Assembly: GCF_003857035.1 (NCBI RefSeq)
Contig: NZ_QGSY01000223.1
Coordinates: 1 to 47,257, forward strand
DNA length: 47,257 bases
Direction: 5' to 3'
Source of the DNA: Micromonospora arida
GTDB taxonomy: Bacteria > Actinomycetota > Actinomycetes > Mycobacteriales > Micromonosporaceae
Shown here: positions 8,012 through 15,494 of the stretch, piece after piece
How the letters are laid out: each line of letters opens with the position of its first letter
How positions within the stretch are numbered: position 1 is the first letter of the stretch
The notes under the pieces: generated by a model
Seen by the model: only the letters and a program-made list of their open reading frames with translations
What the model was told of the DNA's origin: nothing
The model's database searches: none
Position numbers and translations under genes: made by a program

Positions 8012-8240
8012 GGCGAACCTCCCTCTCAGCTCGTTGGAAAAGTCACGAGAAAAACTCGCCGCAGCTTCGCACACGCGTATTGCCGACGACAGGCAGGATC
8101 GGCCGTCAGCGTTGCCGGTGGGCCAGCCACCTCAGCCGGTGCCTGCCGGGTAACACAGCGTCGCCCGATCACACCGAAACCGACGAGACGAGACCGGGCC
8201 CGGCATGTACCGGTCGGGCTGAGCGCTCCGGACACGCTGA

Positions 8241-8275
8241 GACCCGGGCCCGGCGTGGGACGCCGAGCCCGGGTC
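8241..8275. terminator. Strong hairpin downstream of the FAD hydroxylase
   Basis: GACCCGGGC pairs with GCCCGGGTC, with an inner CGGCG/CGCCG extension, giving an almost continuous GC stem. It lies 15 bp past the stop of the minus-strand hydroxylase gene and closes the left side of the spore-pigment cluster. The rest of the 8012-8289 gap holds the promoter region of the helix-hairpin-helix gene but no other element I can identify. Confidence 0.65.
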
Positions 8276-8289
8276 GGGCGATGCGGGGT

Positions 8290-9639
8290 TCAGTCCCGGT
8301 CGCCCTCGTAGGTGTGGAAGTCGTCGACGAATCGGCGACGGAGCCGTGGTACCCGGCTGGTCACTCCGAAGTAGCCGCGCGCGCCGAGCAGCGCGAGCCG
8401 ACCCACCACCGGTCGGTACATCCGGTCGTCGCCGCTGGTGCCGCTGCGGTTCAGCGATTCGGCGACCCGGGCGAAGCCGTACGGCGCCATCACGGCCTCG
8501 TAGTCGGCGACCGCCTGGAGCAGCGTCTTGTCGCCGGCGGTGGCGCGGCTGAGCTGTGCGCAGAGCAGGCGGGCGTCGCGCAGCGCGGTGTTCGCGCCCA
8601 CGCCCCGACCTGGCGTCATGGTGTGGATGGCGTCGCCGAGCATGGTGACGGTGCTGCTCTTCCAGGGCGGCACCGGCTCGGACGTGGACACTTTGATCGG
8701 TAGGGCGCTGGCCGGGTCCGCGTGGGCGAGCAGTTCCCGTAGGTGCGGGTGCCAGTTCGAGGTGAGGTCCAGGGCGACCTGCACCAGGTCCTCACCGCGG
8801 CGTTCCATGATGTCGGCCGGGAACCGGTTGGCCGCACTCCAGATGATCAGATTGATGTTGTCGGTGGTGGTGTCGTGGGCCAGGCCGGGCCAGTCTCGGA
8901 GCAGGGCGGCGTCGGGCTCGCTGACGCCGGGCTTGATCGCGCGTTCGGCGTCCCACTTGAACTCCATGACGTGCAGCACGCCCATCATGCCGCCGACGCC
9001 GAAGATCAGCGAGATGCCCTGCTGGACCCGCTCCGGAATGAGACCGCGGGTGTGCGGGGTCAGCGGGATCCGGGTGGCGATGTTGATCGTCCCGGCGTCG
9101 CGGGTGACGGCGTGCGGCAGGTACTGGCGGCGTACGGCGGAATGGGTGCCGTCGGCCGCCACCAGCAGGTCGCCGGTGGCACTGGTGCCGTCGGCGAAGT
9201 GCGCGGTGACCGTGCCGTCGTCGCGCTGCTCGTACCGGGTGAAGGTCCTGTCGAAGTGCACCACGTCCTCCAGGCCGGTCAGCAGCACCTGGCGCAGCAC
9301 CATCCGGGCCACCGAGTGTTCGGTGCGGACCGGGTCGGCGCTCGGCCGCAGCGCGAACGACGCGGTCTGGCGGAGCCCCTGGGTGACGACGTTGAAGTAG
9401 TGCGGCGGCCGGGCACAGGTGGCCAGGAAGGTGGCGAACAGCTCCGGGGGCAGACACTCCCGCAGCGCCCGGCTACCGGTGGGGCCGATGCCGACCCGGT
9501 AGCCGAGCAGCCCTTCGGCGCGGTCGCGGTGCCGTTCGTAGACGGCGACGCTGATCCCGGCGCGGCGCAGGCCGTGCGCCAGGCACAGCCCGCCCGTGCC
9601 CGCGCCGATGATCAGGACGTGCGGCGGCGCGGCGGACAT
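8290..9639 (-). CDS. FAD-dependent polyketide hydroxylase, WhiE ORFVIII-like
   Basis: 449-residue class A flavoprotein monooxygenase expected to hydroxylate the aromatic polyketide using NAD(P)H and O2. The N-terminal Rossmann loop is HVLIIGAGTGGLCLAHGLRRAG (GxGxxG at residues ~10-16), ending in the ribose-binding Glu of VAVYER. A central LLVAADGTHSAVRR motif (DG) and a C-terminal GDAIHTMTPGRGVGANTALRDA (GD motif contacting FAD) complete the fold. ATG at 9639 lies 1 bp after the stop of the preceding cyclase gene, so both are one minus-strand transcript. In whiE-type clusters the equivalent gene is also divergent and acts late on the pigment. Confidence 0.88.
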   Translation of the reverse strand: MSAAPPHVLIIGAGTGGLCLAHGLRRAGISVAVYERHRDRAEGLLGYRVGIGPTGSRALRECLPPELFATFLATCARPPHYFNVVTQGLRQTASFALRPSADPVRTEHSVARMVLRQVLLTGLEDVVHFDRTFTRYEQRDDGTVTAHFADGTSATGDLLVAADGTHSAVRRQYLPHAVTRDAGTINIATRIPLTPHTRGLIPERVQQGISLIFGVGGMMGVLHVMEFKWDAERAIKPGVSEPDAALLRDWPGLAHDTTTDNINLIIWSAANRFPADIMERRGEDLVQVALDLTSNWHPHLRELLAHADPASALPIKVSTSEPVPPWKSSTVTMLGDAIHTMTPGRGVGANTALRDARLLCAQLSRATAGDKTLLQAVADYEAVMAPYGFARVAESLNRSGTSGDDRMYRPVVGRLALLGARGYFGVTSRVPRLRRRFVDDFHTYEGDRD

Positions 9640-9640
9640 G

Positions 9641-10081
9641 TCAGCCGGCCGGGTGCGCGGCGGGCGCCTCGGTAACGGCCGGGCGCGGACCGGGCGCCTC
9701 GGTGCCGGCCGGGCGCGCGGTGGGCACGTCGGTGCTGGTTGGGCGCGCTGCCGGCGCATCGGCCGCGTCCCACCGGTAGAAGCAGCCGGCGATCGCGTCC
9801 CGGGGGGAACGCCAGGTCGGCAGGTACGGCGACGTGTGCGCGGAGAGCCGCTCGTTGACCTGTCGGAAGAGCGGGTGGTTGCGGGCCGCCGCGAGCGCGT
9901 CCGGGTCGACGTCGTCCGAGGTCTCCAGCAGGTGTACGCACAGGTCGTGCAGGCAGTACAGGGAACGGTGCGTGACACCGGTCAGGCTGGGCAGTTCGGT
10001 GGCGTCGGATTCGGCGAAGATCTGCGCGACCCGCCCCTCCGCTCCCGGGATGATCCGGCTGACGATCAGTAGACGACTCAT
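9641..10081 (-). CDS. TcmI-type polyketide cyclase (first of two), with repetitive C-terminal tail
   Basis: 146 residues. The first ~110 match the TcmI/WhiE ORFVII cyclase family (ferredoxin-like dimeric fold, PF04673): LLIVSRIIPGAEGRVAQIFA, SLTGVTHRSLYCLHDLCVHL, TWRSPRDAIAGCFYRW. Such enzymes close later rings of aromatic polyketides. Residues ~112-146 are an unusual tail of imperfect tandem repeats (PTSTDVPTARPAGTEAPGP and RPAVTEAPAAHPAG), encoded by GGGCG-rich direct repeats around 9645-9765; family members normally end at about residue 110. ATG at 10081 begins the family homology. It is co-transcribed with the FAD hydroxylase, and is a paralogue of the cyclase at 11434. Confidence 0.87.
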   Translation of the reverse strand: MSRLLIVSRIIPGAEGRVAQIFAESDATELPSLTGVTHRSLYCLHDLCVHLLETSDDVDPDALAAARNHPLFRQVNERLSAHTSPYLPTWRSPRDAIAGCFYRWDAADAPAARPTSTDVPTARPAGTEAPGPRPAVTEAPAAHPAG

Positions 10082-10172
10082 GGGACCCCTTCCGCCGGTG
10101 GCCTGCCCAACCCCTCGGGGATCGGTGCCACGTGCTCTGTGCGCCCACCGTGCCGCAGCGACTGTCACATCA

Positions 10173-10244
10173 CCGTCACGTACGCCGACCGGGCGGTGAC
10201 GGGCACCGCCGTCACGTACGCCGAACGGCGGGTGACGGGCGGTC
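10173..10244. repeat. Two tandem 36-bp units at the SARP 3' end/cyclase promoter
   Basis: Two consecutive 36-bp units both begin CCGTCACGTACGCCGA and both contain GGTGACGGGC; they differ at a few positions. Each has CGTCAC facing GTGACG, so each can form a stem. Unit 2 overlaps the last codons of the SARP gene, unit 1 lies in the ~130-bp gap upstream of the TcmI-type cyclase gene. They could be operator half-sites for the SARP or a terminator between the two genes. Confidence 0.6.
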
Positions 10245-11009
10245 GGTGATGGCCTCGCGGCTGGCCTGTCGGATCGGGGCGAGGGTGTCGTCGAGCAGGG
10301 CGCTCATGGCAGGGCTGGGCTCCAGCCGCAGCTCCCGGCGCAACAGGTCCCGGTACACGTAGAAGGCGTGCACGGCTTCGAAGGCGTTGCCCTCGGCCAG
10401 GTGGATGCGGACCACCAGTCGGTGTGGTGTCTCCCGTAACGGCTCGGCGGCCATCGCCTCCAACGCGGCTTCGAGGGCCTGGCCGTGCCGCCCCGCGGCC
10501 AGGTGGTGCCCGGCCACCTGTTCCAGCATGTGCAGGCGGAGTTGGCGCAGGCGTTCCCGGTCCAGCAGCACCCAGTCGTCGTACCAGCCGGGCAGGAGGT
10601 CGTGCCGCCCGGCGGCCAGCGCCCCGGCCGCGGTGCGCGGGTCGTCGCCGTCCCGGACCCGGGCCGCGGTGCCGACCAGGTCGTCCACGTCGAGCCGGAC
10701 CGCCGGGCCGAGGCGCACGGTGTCGCTGGCCACTGTCATCGGGCAGCACGGGTCCTGTCGCAGCCGCCACAGGGCGGTACGTAGGGAGGACAGCGCCCGT
10801 TCCTCCGACGCGTCGGGCCAGAGCAGCCCGGCGAGCTGGCTGCGGGTGGCGCCGGGGCGGAGCCCGATCAGCGCGATCACCCGTTGCAGGCCGCGCGGCA
10901 CCACGACCGGCACCGCCTCTCGGAGGAGTCGGAAGCCTCCGAGCAGGTGCAGTGAGACGCCCTCCTCGGGCGGGTCTCCGGCGGTCGGCACGGACGGATC
11001 AGCGGCCAC
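10212..11009 (-). CDS. SARP-family pathway regulator
   Basis: 265-residue Streptomyces antibiotic regulatory protein-like activator. Residues ~18-95 are an OmpR-type winged helix (LHLLGGFRLL, RGLQRVIALIGLRPGATRSQLAGLLWPD, then ALSSLRTALWRLRQ). Residues ~105-255 form the bacterial transcriptional activator domain with TPR-like helices (LLPGWYDDWVLLDRERLRQLRLHMLE, and later VHAFYVYRDLLRREL). SARPs activate clustered polyketide genes by binding direct repeats near -35 sites. It starts with GTG at 11009. It sits between the hydroxylase/cyclase pair and the divergent carboxylase/PKS operon, so it probably drives one or both. The classical whiE cluster has no SARP, which is a difference. Confidence 0.88.
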   Translation of the reverse strand: MAADPSVPTAGDPPEEGVSLHLLGGFRLLREAVPVVVPRGLQRVIALIGLRPGATRSQLAGLLWPDASEERALSSLRTALWRLRQDPCCPMTVASDTVRLGPAVRLDVDDLVGTAARVRDGDDPRTAAGALAAGRHDLLPGWYDDWVLLDRERLRQLRLHMLEQVAGHHLAAGRHGQALEAALEAMAAEPLRETPHRLVVRIHLAEGNAFEAVHAFYVYRDLLRRELRLEPSPAMSALLDDTLAPIRQASREAITDRPSPAVRRT

Positions 11010-11433
11010 GGCGGCACCCCCTGCGGAACGCTCGTCCCGACTGTCTGCTGTGTCCCGGATCGGTTGCCCTCGACGCCACTGTCGACCCCGCCGATCGCGG
11101 CGTGGCCGGGCGTGGCCCCGCCGCCGAGGCCGCCGGACTGGCCACGCTGAAGATTATCAATCACGGTCACTTTGCGTCAACGCCGGCGTGGACCTTCTAT
11201 TGGTGGCAGCCAACCCGAGATCGGTTCTGAACTGCATAAACATTAGGGCGTGGAGCGCGCTCGGCGCATAGCTGATACACAGGTTGCGTCAACGCAGCGT
11301 CACCACCATCCGTCGCTGACCGATCCGGCGCGGTGACGCCGCCGTGACGAGGATCGGCGCATCGTGTCGGCAGTCGTCCAGCGCGTCCGGGGGCCACCCG
11401 TCGCCGGCCGGACGCTGTGGGGGGAGGCCCAGT
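11010..11433. promoter_or_regulatory. Divergent control region between SARP and PKS operon, with repeated near-palindrome
   Basis: 424 bp without a convincing gene. Part of it (11150-11280) is AT-richer than its surroundings, with runs such as GATTATCAATC and CATAAACATTAGG, consistent with promoters. The 12-mer TTGCGTCAACGC occurs twice, at 11172-11183 and 11284-11295; its core GCGT-CA-ACGC is a perfect inverted repeat. These are candidate operators for the SARP or another regulator. A GGGGGGAGG ribosome site precedes the ATG at 11434. Confidence 0.5.
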
Positions 11434-11772
11434 ATGGACCGATCGCTGATCGTCGCGAAGGTGGATCCGACCGCCGAGGAGCGGGTCGCCGAGATCTTCG
11501 CCGAGTCGGACGCGACGGAGCTGCCGCGCCTGGTCGGTGTCCGGCACCGCTCGCTGTACCGACTGCACGACCTCTATGTGCACCTGCTCGAGACCGCGCA
11601 GCCGGCGGAGGGCGCGGTGGAGGCCGCTCGTGACCATCCCGAGTTCATCCGGGTCAGTGACCGCCTGCGCCCCTACGTGTCGCCGTACCTGTCGACCTGG
11701 CGCTCGCCGCGCGACGCCATGGCGCGGTGCTTCTACCGGTTCGACGCGCCGGACACCGGGCGGCGGTCGTGA
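11434..11772 (+). CDS. TcmI-type polyketide cyclase (second copy)
   Basis: 112 residues of the TcmI/WhiE ORFVII family. The blocks SLIVAKVDPTAEERVAEIFA, ELPRLVGVRHRSLYRLHDL and TWRSPRDAMARCFYRF align residue for residue with the cyclase at 9641-10081 but without its repetitive tail, so the two are paralogues flanking the SARP. It is the first gene of the plus-strand pigment operon, starting at an ATG 5-6 bp after a strong GGGGGGAGG site, and overlaps the carboxyltransferase gene by GTGA. Expected to catalyse ring closure in the polyketide; which of the two copies acts at which ring cannot be told. Confidence 0.88.
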   Translation: MDRSLIVAKVDPTAEERVAEIFAESDATELPRLVGVRHRSLYRLHDLYVHLLETAQPAEGAVEAARDHPEFIRVSDRLRPYVSPYLSTWRSPRDAMARCFYRFDAPDTGRRS

Positions 11773-13517
11773 CGGCCACCGCGCCGCGCGAAGAGCAGCT
11801 CTGGTCCCGCTGCGCCGGCTGCGCCAGTCTGCTCTACCGCAAACGGCTGCGCCGCAACCTCGACGTCTGCCCGGAGTGCGGCGAACATGCCCGACTCGGC
11901 GCGCCGGAACGTCTGCGCCAACTGGTCGACCCGGGTTCGCTGTGCCTGCTGCCCGACCGACCGCCGGAGGCGGACCCGCTCGACTTCGTCGACGTGCTGC
12001 CGTACCCGCACCGGCTCACCGGCGCGCGGGCCAGCACGGGCCTTGCCGAGGGGGTCGTCTGCGCCACGGCCACCATCGGTGGGCACCCGGTGGCCCTGGC
12101 GGTGATGGACTTCCGCTTCCTCGGCGGCAGCCTGGGCTGCGCGGTGGGCGAGTTGATCACCCGGGCGGCCGAACGGGCGCTGGACGACCGCACCCCGCTC
12201 GTCCTGATCACCGCCTCCGGCGGGGCGCGGATGCAGGAGGGCGCGCTGTCGTTGATGCAGATGGCGACCGTCAGTCAGGCCATCGCCGCGTTGCGCGAGG
12301 CGGGGCTGCTCACCGTGAGCGTCCTCACCGACCCGACCTACGGCGGGGTGGCCGCCTCGTTCGCCACCAACACCGACCTGGTGCTCGCCGAGAGCGGCGC
12401 GCGGATGGGCTTCGCCGGCCCTCGGGTCATCCGCCAGATCACCGGGAGGGCCCTGCCGGAGGGCTTCCAGACCGCCGACTTCCTGCTCCGACACGGGCAG
12501 GTCGACATGGTGGTGCAGCGCCGGTCGCTGCGCGCACGGCTGATGGCGCTGCTCGCCGCGACCCGCGCCGGCCGTCCGGCGCGTTCGCCCGTACCCCGTC
12601 AGGAGCCGGCGTCGCACCGCGAGCGCGTCGCCGACGACGGCGCGGGCCTGGCGCGGCCGACGGACCCGGCGGCCGAGGGAGACGCCGGCACCCCGGCGGT
12701 ACGCGACGCGTGGGACACCGTCCGGATGGCGCGGCACCCCGGGCGGCCCACCACACTGGACTACCTGGACTCCGTCTTCGACGGGTTCGTGGAGCTGCAC
12801 GGCGACCGGCTCGGCGCGGACTGCCCGGCCATCGTGGGTGGGGTGGCGCGGTTGGCCGGCCGGCACGTGATGGTCATCGGCCACCAGAAGGGGCACACCA
12901 CCGCCGAGTTGGTCGCCCGCAACTTCGGCATGGCCAGCCCGTCCGGGCACCGCAAGGCGCTGCGGCTCATGCGCCTCGCAGCCCGCCTCGGCCTGCCCGT
13001 GGTCACCCTGGTGGACACGCCCGGAGCCGACCCCGGGGTGAGCGCCGAGGAGCAGGGCCAGGCGGCGGCCATCGCCGAGAACATCCTCACCCTCACCGTG
13101 CTGCCCACCCCCGTGCTCGCGGTGATCACCGGTGAGGGCGGCAGCGGCGGCGCGCTGGCGCTGGCGGTGGCCGACCGGGTGCTGATGCTGGAGAACGCCG
13201 TCTACTCGGTGATCAGCCCCGAGGGGTGTGCGGCGATCCTCTGGCCGGACCGGTCCGCGGCGCCGCAGGCCGCCCGCGCGTTGCGACTGACCGCGCCCGA
13301 CCTGCGCCGGCTCGGGGTGGTCGACGAGGTCGTGTCGGAGCCGTCGAGTGCCGCGCACGACGACCCGGCGGAGACTGCCCACCGGTTGCGCGCCGCCCTG
13401 CTGGCCAACCTTCTGCCACTGCTGGACGTGCCGCCGGCCATCCTGGTCCGCCTGCGCCGGCAACGCTTCCGACGGTTCGGCGCGAACCGCGTCGGCGCCC
13501 GGGCGGGCCTGCGATGA
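11769..13517 (+). CDS. Acetyl-CoA carboxylase carboxyltransferase, fused beta (AccD) and alpha (AccA) halves
   Basis: 582 residues. It transfers CO2 from carboxybiotin to acetyl-CoA, giving malonyl-CoA. The N-terminal half is AccD-like: a four-Cys zinc ribbon (CAGCASLL ... CPECG, residues ~13-36), then LITASGGARMQEGALSLMQM and TNPTYGG-equivalent TDPTYGGVAASFA. After a Pro/Arg-rich linker (~residues 275-310) the C-terminal half is AccA-like: HGDRLGADCPAIVGG, VIGHQKGHTTAE, LVDTPGADPGVSAEEQGQA, ITGEGGSGGALALAVAD and SVISPEGCAAILW. GTG at 11769 overlaps the cyclase stop. With the next two genes this makes a complete cluster-dedicated carboxylase, as seen in some aromatic polyketide clusters. Confidence 0.93.
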   Translation: MTATAPREEQLWSRCAGCASLLYRKRLRRNLDVCPECGEHARLGAPERLRQLVDPGSLCLLPDRPPEADPLDFVDVLPYPHRLTGARASTGLAEGVVCATATIGGHPVALAVMDFRFLGGSLGCAVGELITRAAERALDDRTPLVLITASGGARMQEGALSLMQMATVSQAIAALREAGLLTVSVLTDPTYGGVAASFATNTDLVLAESGARMGFAGPRVIRQITGRALPEGFQTADFLLRHGQVDMVVQRRSLRARLMALLAATRAGRPARSPVPRQEPASHRERVADDGAGLARPTDPAAEGDAGTPAVRDAWDTVRMARHPGRPTTLDYLDSVFDGFVELHGDRLGADCPAIVGGVARLAGRHVMVIGHQKGHTTAELVARNFGMASPSGHRKALRLMRLAARLGLPVVTLVDTPGADPGVSAEEQGQAAAIAENILTLTVLPTPVLAVITGEGGSGGALALAVADRVLMLENAVYSVISPEGCAAILWPDRSAAPQAARALRLTAPDLRRLGVVDEVVSEPSSAAHDDPAETAHRLRAALLANLLPLLDVPPAILVRLRRQRFRRFGANRVGARAGLR

Positions 13518-14044
13518 CCGCAGGCGACCGGGCGCTGTCGACCATTGACGCGTCCGAGGACGTCGAAGTGGACGGCGAGGAGGCCCTCGCCGGGCTGCGC
13601 CGGCAGGCGCAGCACCTGATCGCCGAGCTGGCCGGGCCGGTGCGCCGGATCCGGCTGCGCAGCGGGCCGGCGGTGCTGGAGGTCGAGTGGCACCCCGAAG
13701 ACGCGACCCGACCGGACGTACCCCTGCCCCGGGCCGAGGCGGCACCGGCGGTCGTGCCGGCGCCCGGCGCCGCACCCGCGGTGCTCCGGCCGCCGGTGCC
13801 TGGGCGCGCCGCGGTGCGGGCACCGATCGTCGGCACGTTCTACCGGGCGCCGGAGCCCGGCGCGCGGCCGTTCGTCGCGGTGGGAGACCTGGTCCGCCCC
13901 GGTCAGCCGGTGGCCATCGTCGAGGCGATGAAGCTGATGAACGAGGTGATCGCCGACCGGGCCGGCCGAGTGGCCGCGATCCTCGTCGAGGACGGCCAGC
14001 CGGTCGAGTACGACCAGCCACTCGTCGAACTGGACCCGGCATGA
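13514..14044 (+). CDS. accB: Biotin carboxyl carrier protein of acetyl-CoA carboxylase
   Basis: 176 residues. The C-terminal ~75 residues are the biotinyl domain, with APIVGTFYRAPEPGARPFVA and the biotin-acceptor motif VEAMKLMNEV (the Lys carries biotin). The N-terminal part has the LAGLRRQAQHLIAELAG helix and strand LRSGPAVLEVEW seen in AccB proteins, joined by a Pro/Ala-rich flexible linker. Length is typical. ATG at 13514 overlaps the carboxyltransferase stop as ATGA, indicating coupled translation. It shuttles carboxybiotin between the biotin carboxylase downstream and the carboxyltransferase upstream. Confidence 0.93.
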   Translation: MTAGDRALSTIDASEDVEVDGEEALAGLRRQAQHLIAELAGPVRRIRLRSGPAVLEVEWHPEDATRPDVPLPRAEAAPAVVPAPGAAPAVLRPPVPGRAAVRAPIVGTFYRAPEPGARPFVAVGDLVRPGQPVAIVEAMKLMNEVIADRAGRVAAILVEDGQPVEYDQPLVELDPA

Positions 14045-14063
14045 CGGCGCGGGGTGGTTGACC

Positions 14064-15494
14064 ATGTTCGAGACCGTGCTGATCGCCAACCGGGGCGAGA
14101 TCGCGCTGCGGGTGCTGCGCGCCTGCAAGGAGCTCGGCGTGCGAACGGCGGTGGTCTACTCCGCCGCCGACGCCGACTCGGCGGCGGTCCGCCTCGCCGA
14201 CCAGGCCGTCCGGATCGGACCGGCGTCGAGTCGGCGCAGCTACCTCAACGCCGCCGCCGTCGTGGAGGCGGCCCGGCAGGTGGGGGCGCAGGCCGTGCAC
14301 CCCGGTTACGGCTTCCTCTCCGAGGACGCCGACTTCGCCGAGATCTGCGCCGACAACGGGCTGACGTTCATCGGCCCGCCACCGGCGGTGATGGCCGCGC
14401 TGGCCGACAAGTCCTCGGCCCGCGCGCTGATGAGCCGCGCCGGCCTGCCGCTGTCACCGGGCAGTGTCGCGCCGGTGCCGACCGCCGCCGCGGCGGCCGA
14501 GGTGGCCGACGCCGTCGGCTACCCGGTGATCGTGAAGGCCGCCGCCGGGGGCGGGGGCCGGGGGATGACCGTGGTGCGCAGCCCGGGCGAGCTGCGTCGG
14601 GCGTACACCCGGACCCGGGCCGCCGCGCAGGCCGCCTTCGGCGACGACCGGGTGTACGTCGAGCGTTACCTCACCGAGGCACGGCACGTCGAGGTGCAGG
14701 TGCTCTGCGACGCCCACGGCAACGGGGTGCACCTGGGCACCCGGGACTGCTCGGTGCAGCGCCGGCACCAGAAACTGGTCGAGGAGGCACCCGCGCCGGC
14801 GCTGCCCGCCGCCGTTCTCGACACCATCGCCGAGACCGCGCTGCGGGGCGCGCTCGAGGTCGGCTTCGTTGGTGCCGGCACGTTGGAGTTCCTGGTCGAC
14901 GCCGAGGAGAAGTTCCACTTCCTGGAGATCAACTGCCGGATCCAGGTGGAGCATCCGGTCACCGAGATGGTCACCGGGATCGACCTGGTGCACGAGCAAC
15001 TGCACATCGCCGCCGGCGTACCGCTGCGGTGGCGGCAGCAGGAGATCCGCCTGCACGGCGTCGCGGTGGAGTGTCGGGTCAACACCGAGGACCCCGGGCG
15101 CGGCTTCGCCCCCACCCCCGGCCGGTTGGAGCGGTTCACCCCACCCGGCGGCCCGTTCACCCGCGTGGACACCCACGCCAGCGCCGGCTACCTGGTCGGC
15201 CCCTGGTACGACTCTCTGCTCGCCAAGGTGATCGTCTGGGCGCCCGACCGGGAGTTGGCCCTCAACCGGCTGGAACGTGCCCTGGACGAGTTCGACATCG
15301 CCGGTCCGGGCGTGCACACCACCATCCCGTTCGTCCGGCGGGTGCTCGACGACGCCGCATTCCGCAAGGGCCGCTACACCACCGGCCTGGTCGACCGTCT
15401 GCTCGCCGCGCCCGCGCCGGGGCCGACGGTCACTCCCGCACCGCGCACCGCGCCCGCCGCAGATCCCGACGCAACCCACAGGAGGACCCGATGA
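14064..15494 (+). CDS. accC: Biotin carboxylase subunit of acetyl-CoA carboxylase
   Basis: 476 residues, the ATP-dependent carboxylation component. Motifs in order: FETVLIANRGEIALRVLRA at the N-terminus, IVKAAAGGGGRGMTVV (glycine-rich ATP-grasp loop), YVERYLTEARHVEVQVL, GTRDCSVQRRHQKLVEEAPAP, TLEFLVD and FHFLEINCRIQVEHPVTEMV (catalytic and metal-binding Glu/Asn), then VECRVNTEDP and the C-terminal SLLAKVIVW. The last ~25 residues are a Pro/Ala-rich tail. ATG at 14064 is preferred; a TTG two codons upstream is an alternative. It overlaps the ACP-cyclase gene by 4 bp. Complete and apparently functional. Confidence 0.94.
   Translation: MFETVLIANRGEIALRVLRACKELGVRTAVVYSAADADSAAVRLADQAVRIGPASSRRSYLNAAAVVEAARQVGAQAVHPGYGFLSEDADFAEICADNGLTFIGPPPAVMAALADKSSARALMSRAGLPLSPGSVAPVPTAAAAAEVADAVGYPVIVKAAAGGGGRGMTVVRSPGELRRAYTRTRAAAQAAFGDDRVYVERYLTEARHVEVQVLCDAHGNGVHLGTRDCSVQRRHQKLVEEAPAPALPAAVLDTIAETALRGALEVGFVGAGTLEFLVDAEEKFHFLEINCRIQVEHPVTEMVTGIDLVHEQLHIAAGVPLRWRQQEIRLHGVAVECRVNTEDPGRGFAPTPGRLERFTPPGGPFTRVDTHASAGYLVGPWYDSLLAKVIVWAPDRELALNRLERALDEFDIAGPGVHTTIPFVRRVLDDAAFRKGRYTTGLVDRLLAAPAPGPTVTPAPRTAPAADPDATHRRTR

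Noticed and set aside
6479..8311. 610-codon plus-strand frame
   Set aside because: Shadow of the helix-hairpin-helix gene linker; Arg/Gly-rich with no recognisable domain. A short part near 6650-6790 looks weakly coding but cannot be identified.
11733..14300. 855-codon minus-strand frame across the carboxylase genes
   Set aside because: Antisense of three genes with clear AccD/AccA/BCCP/AccC motifs; composition is typical of high-GC shadow frames.
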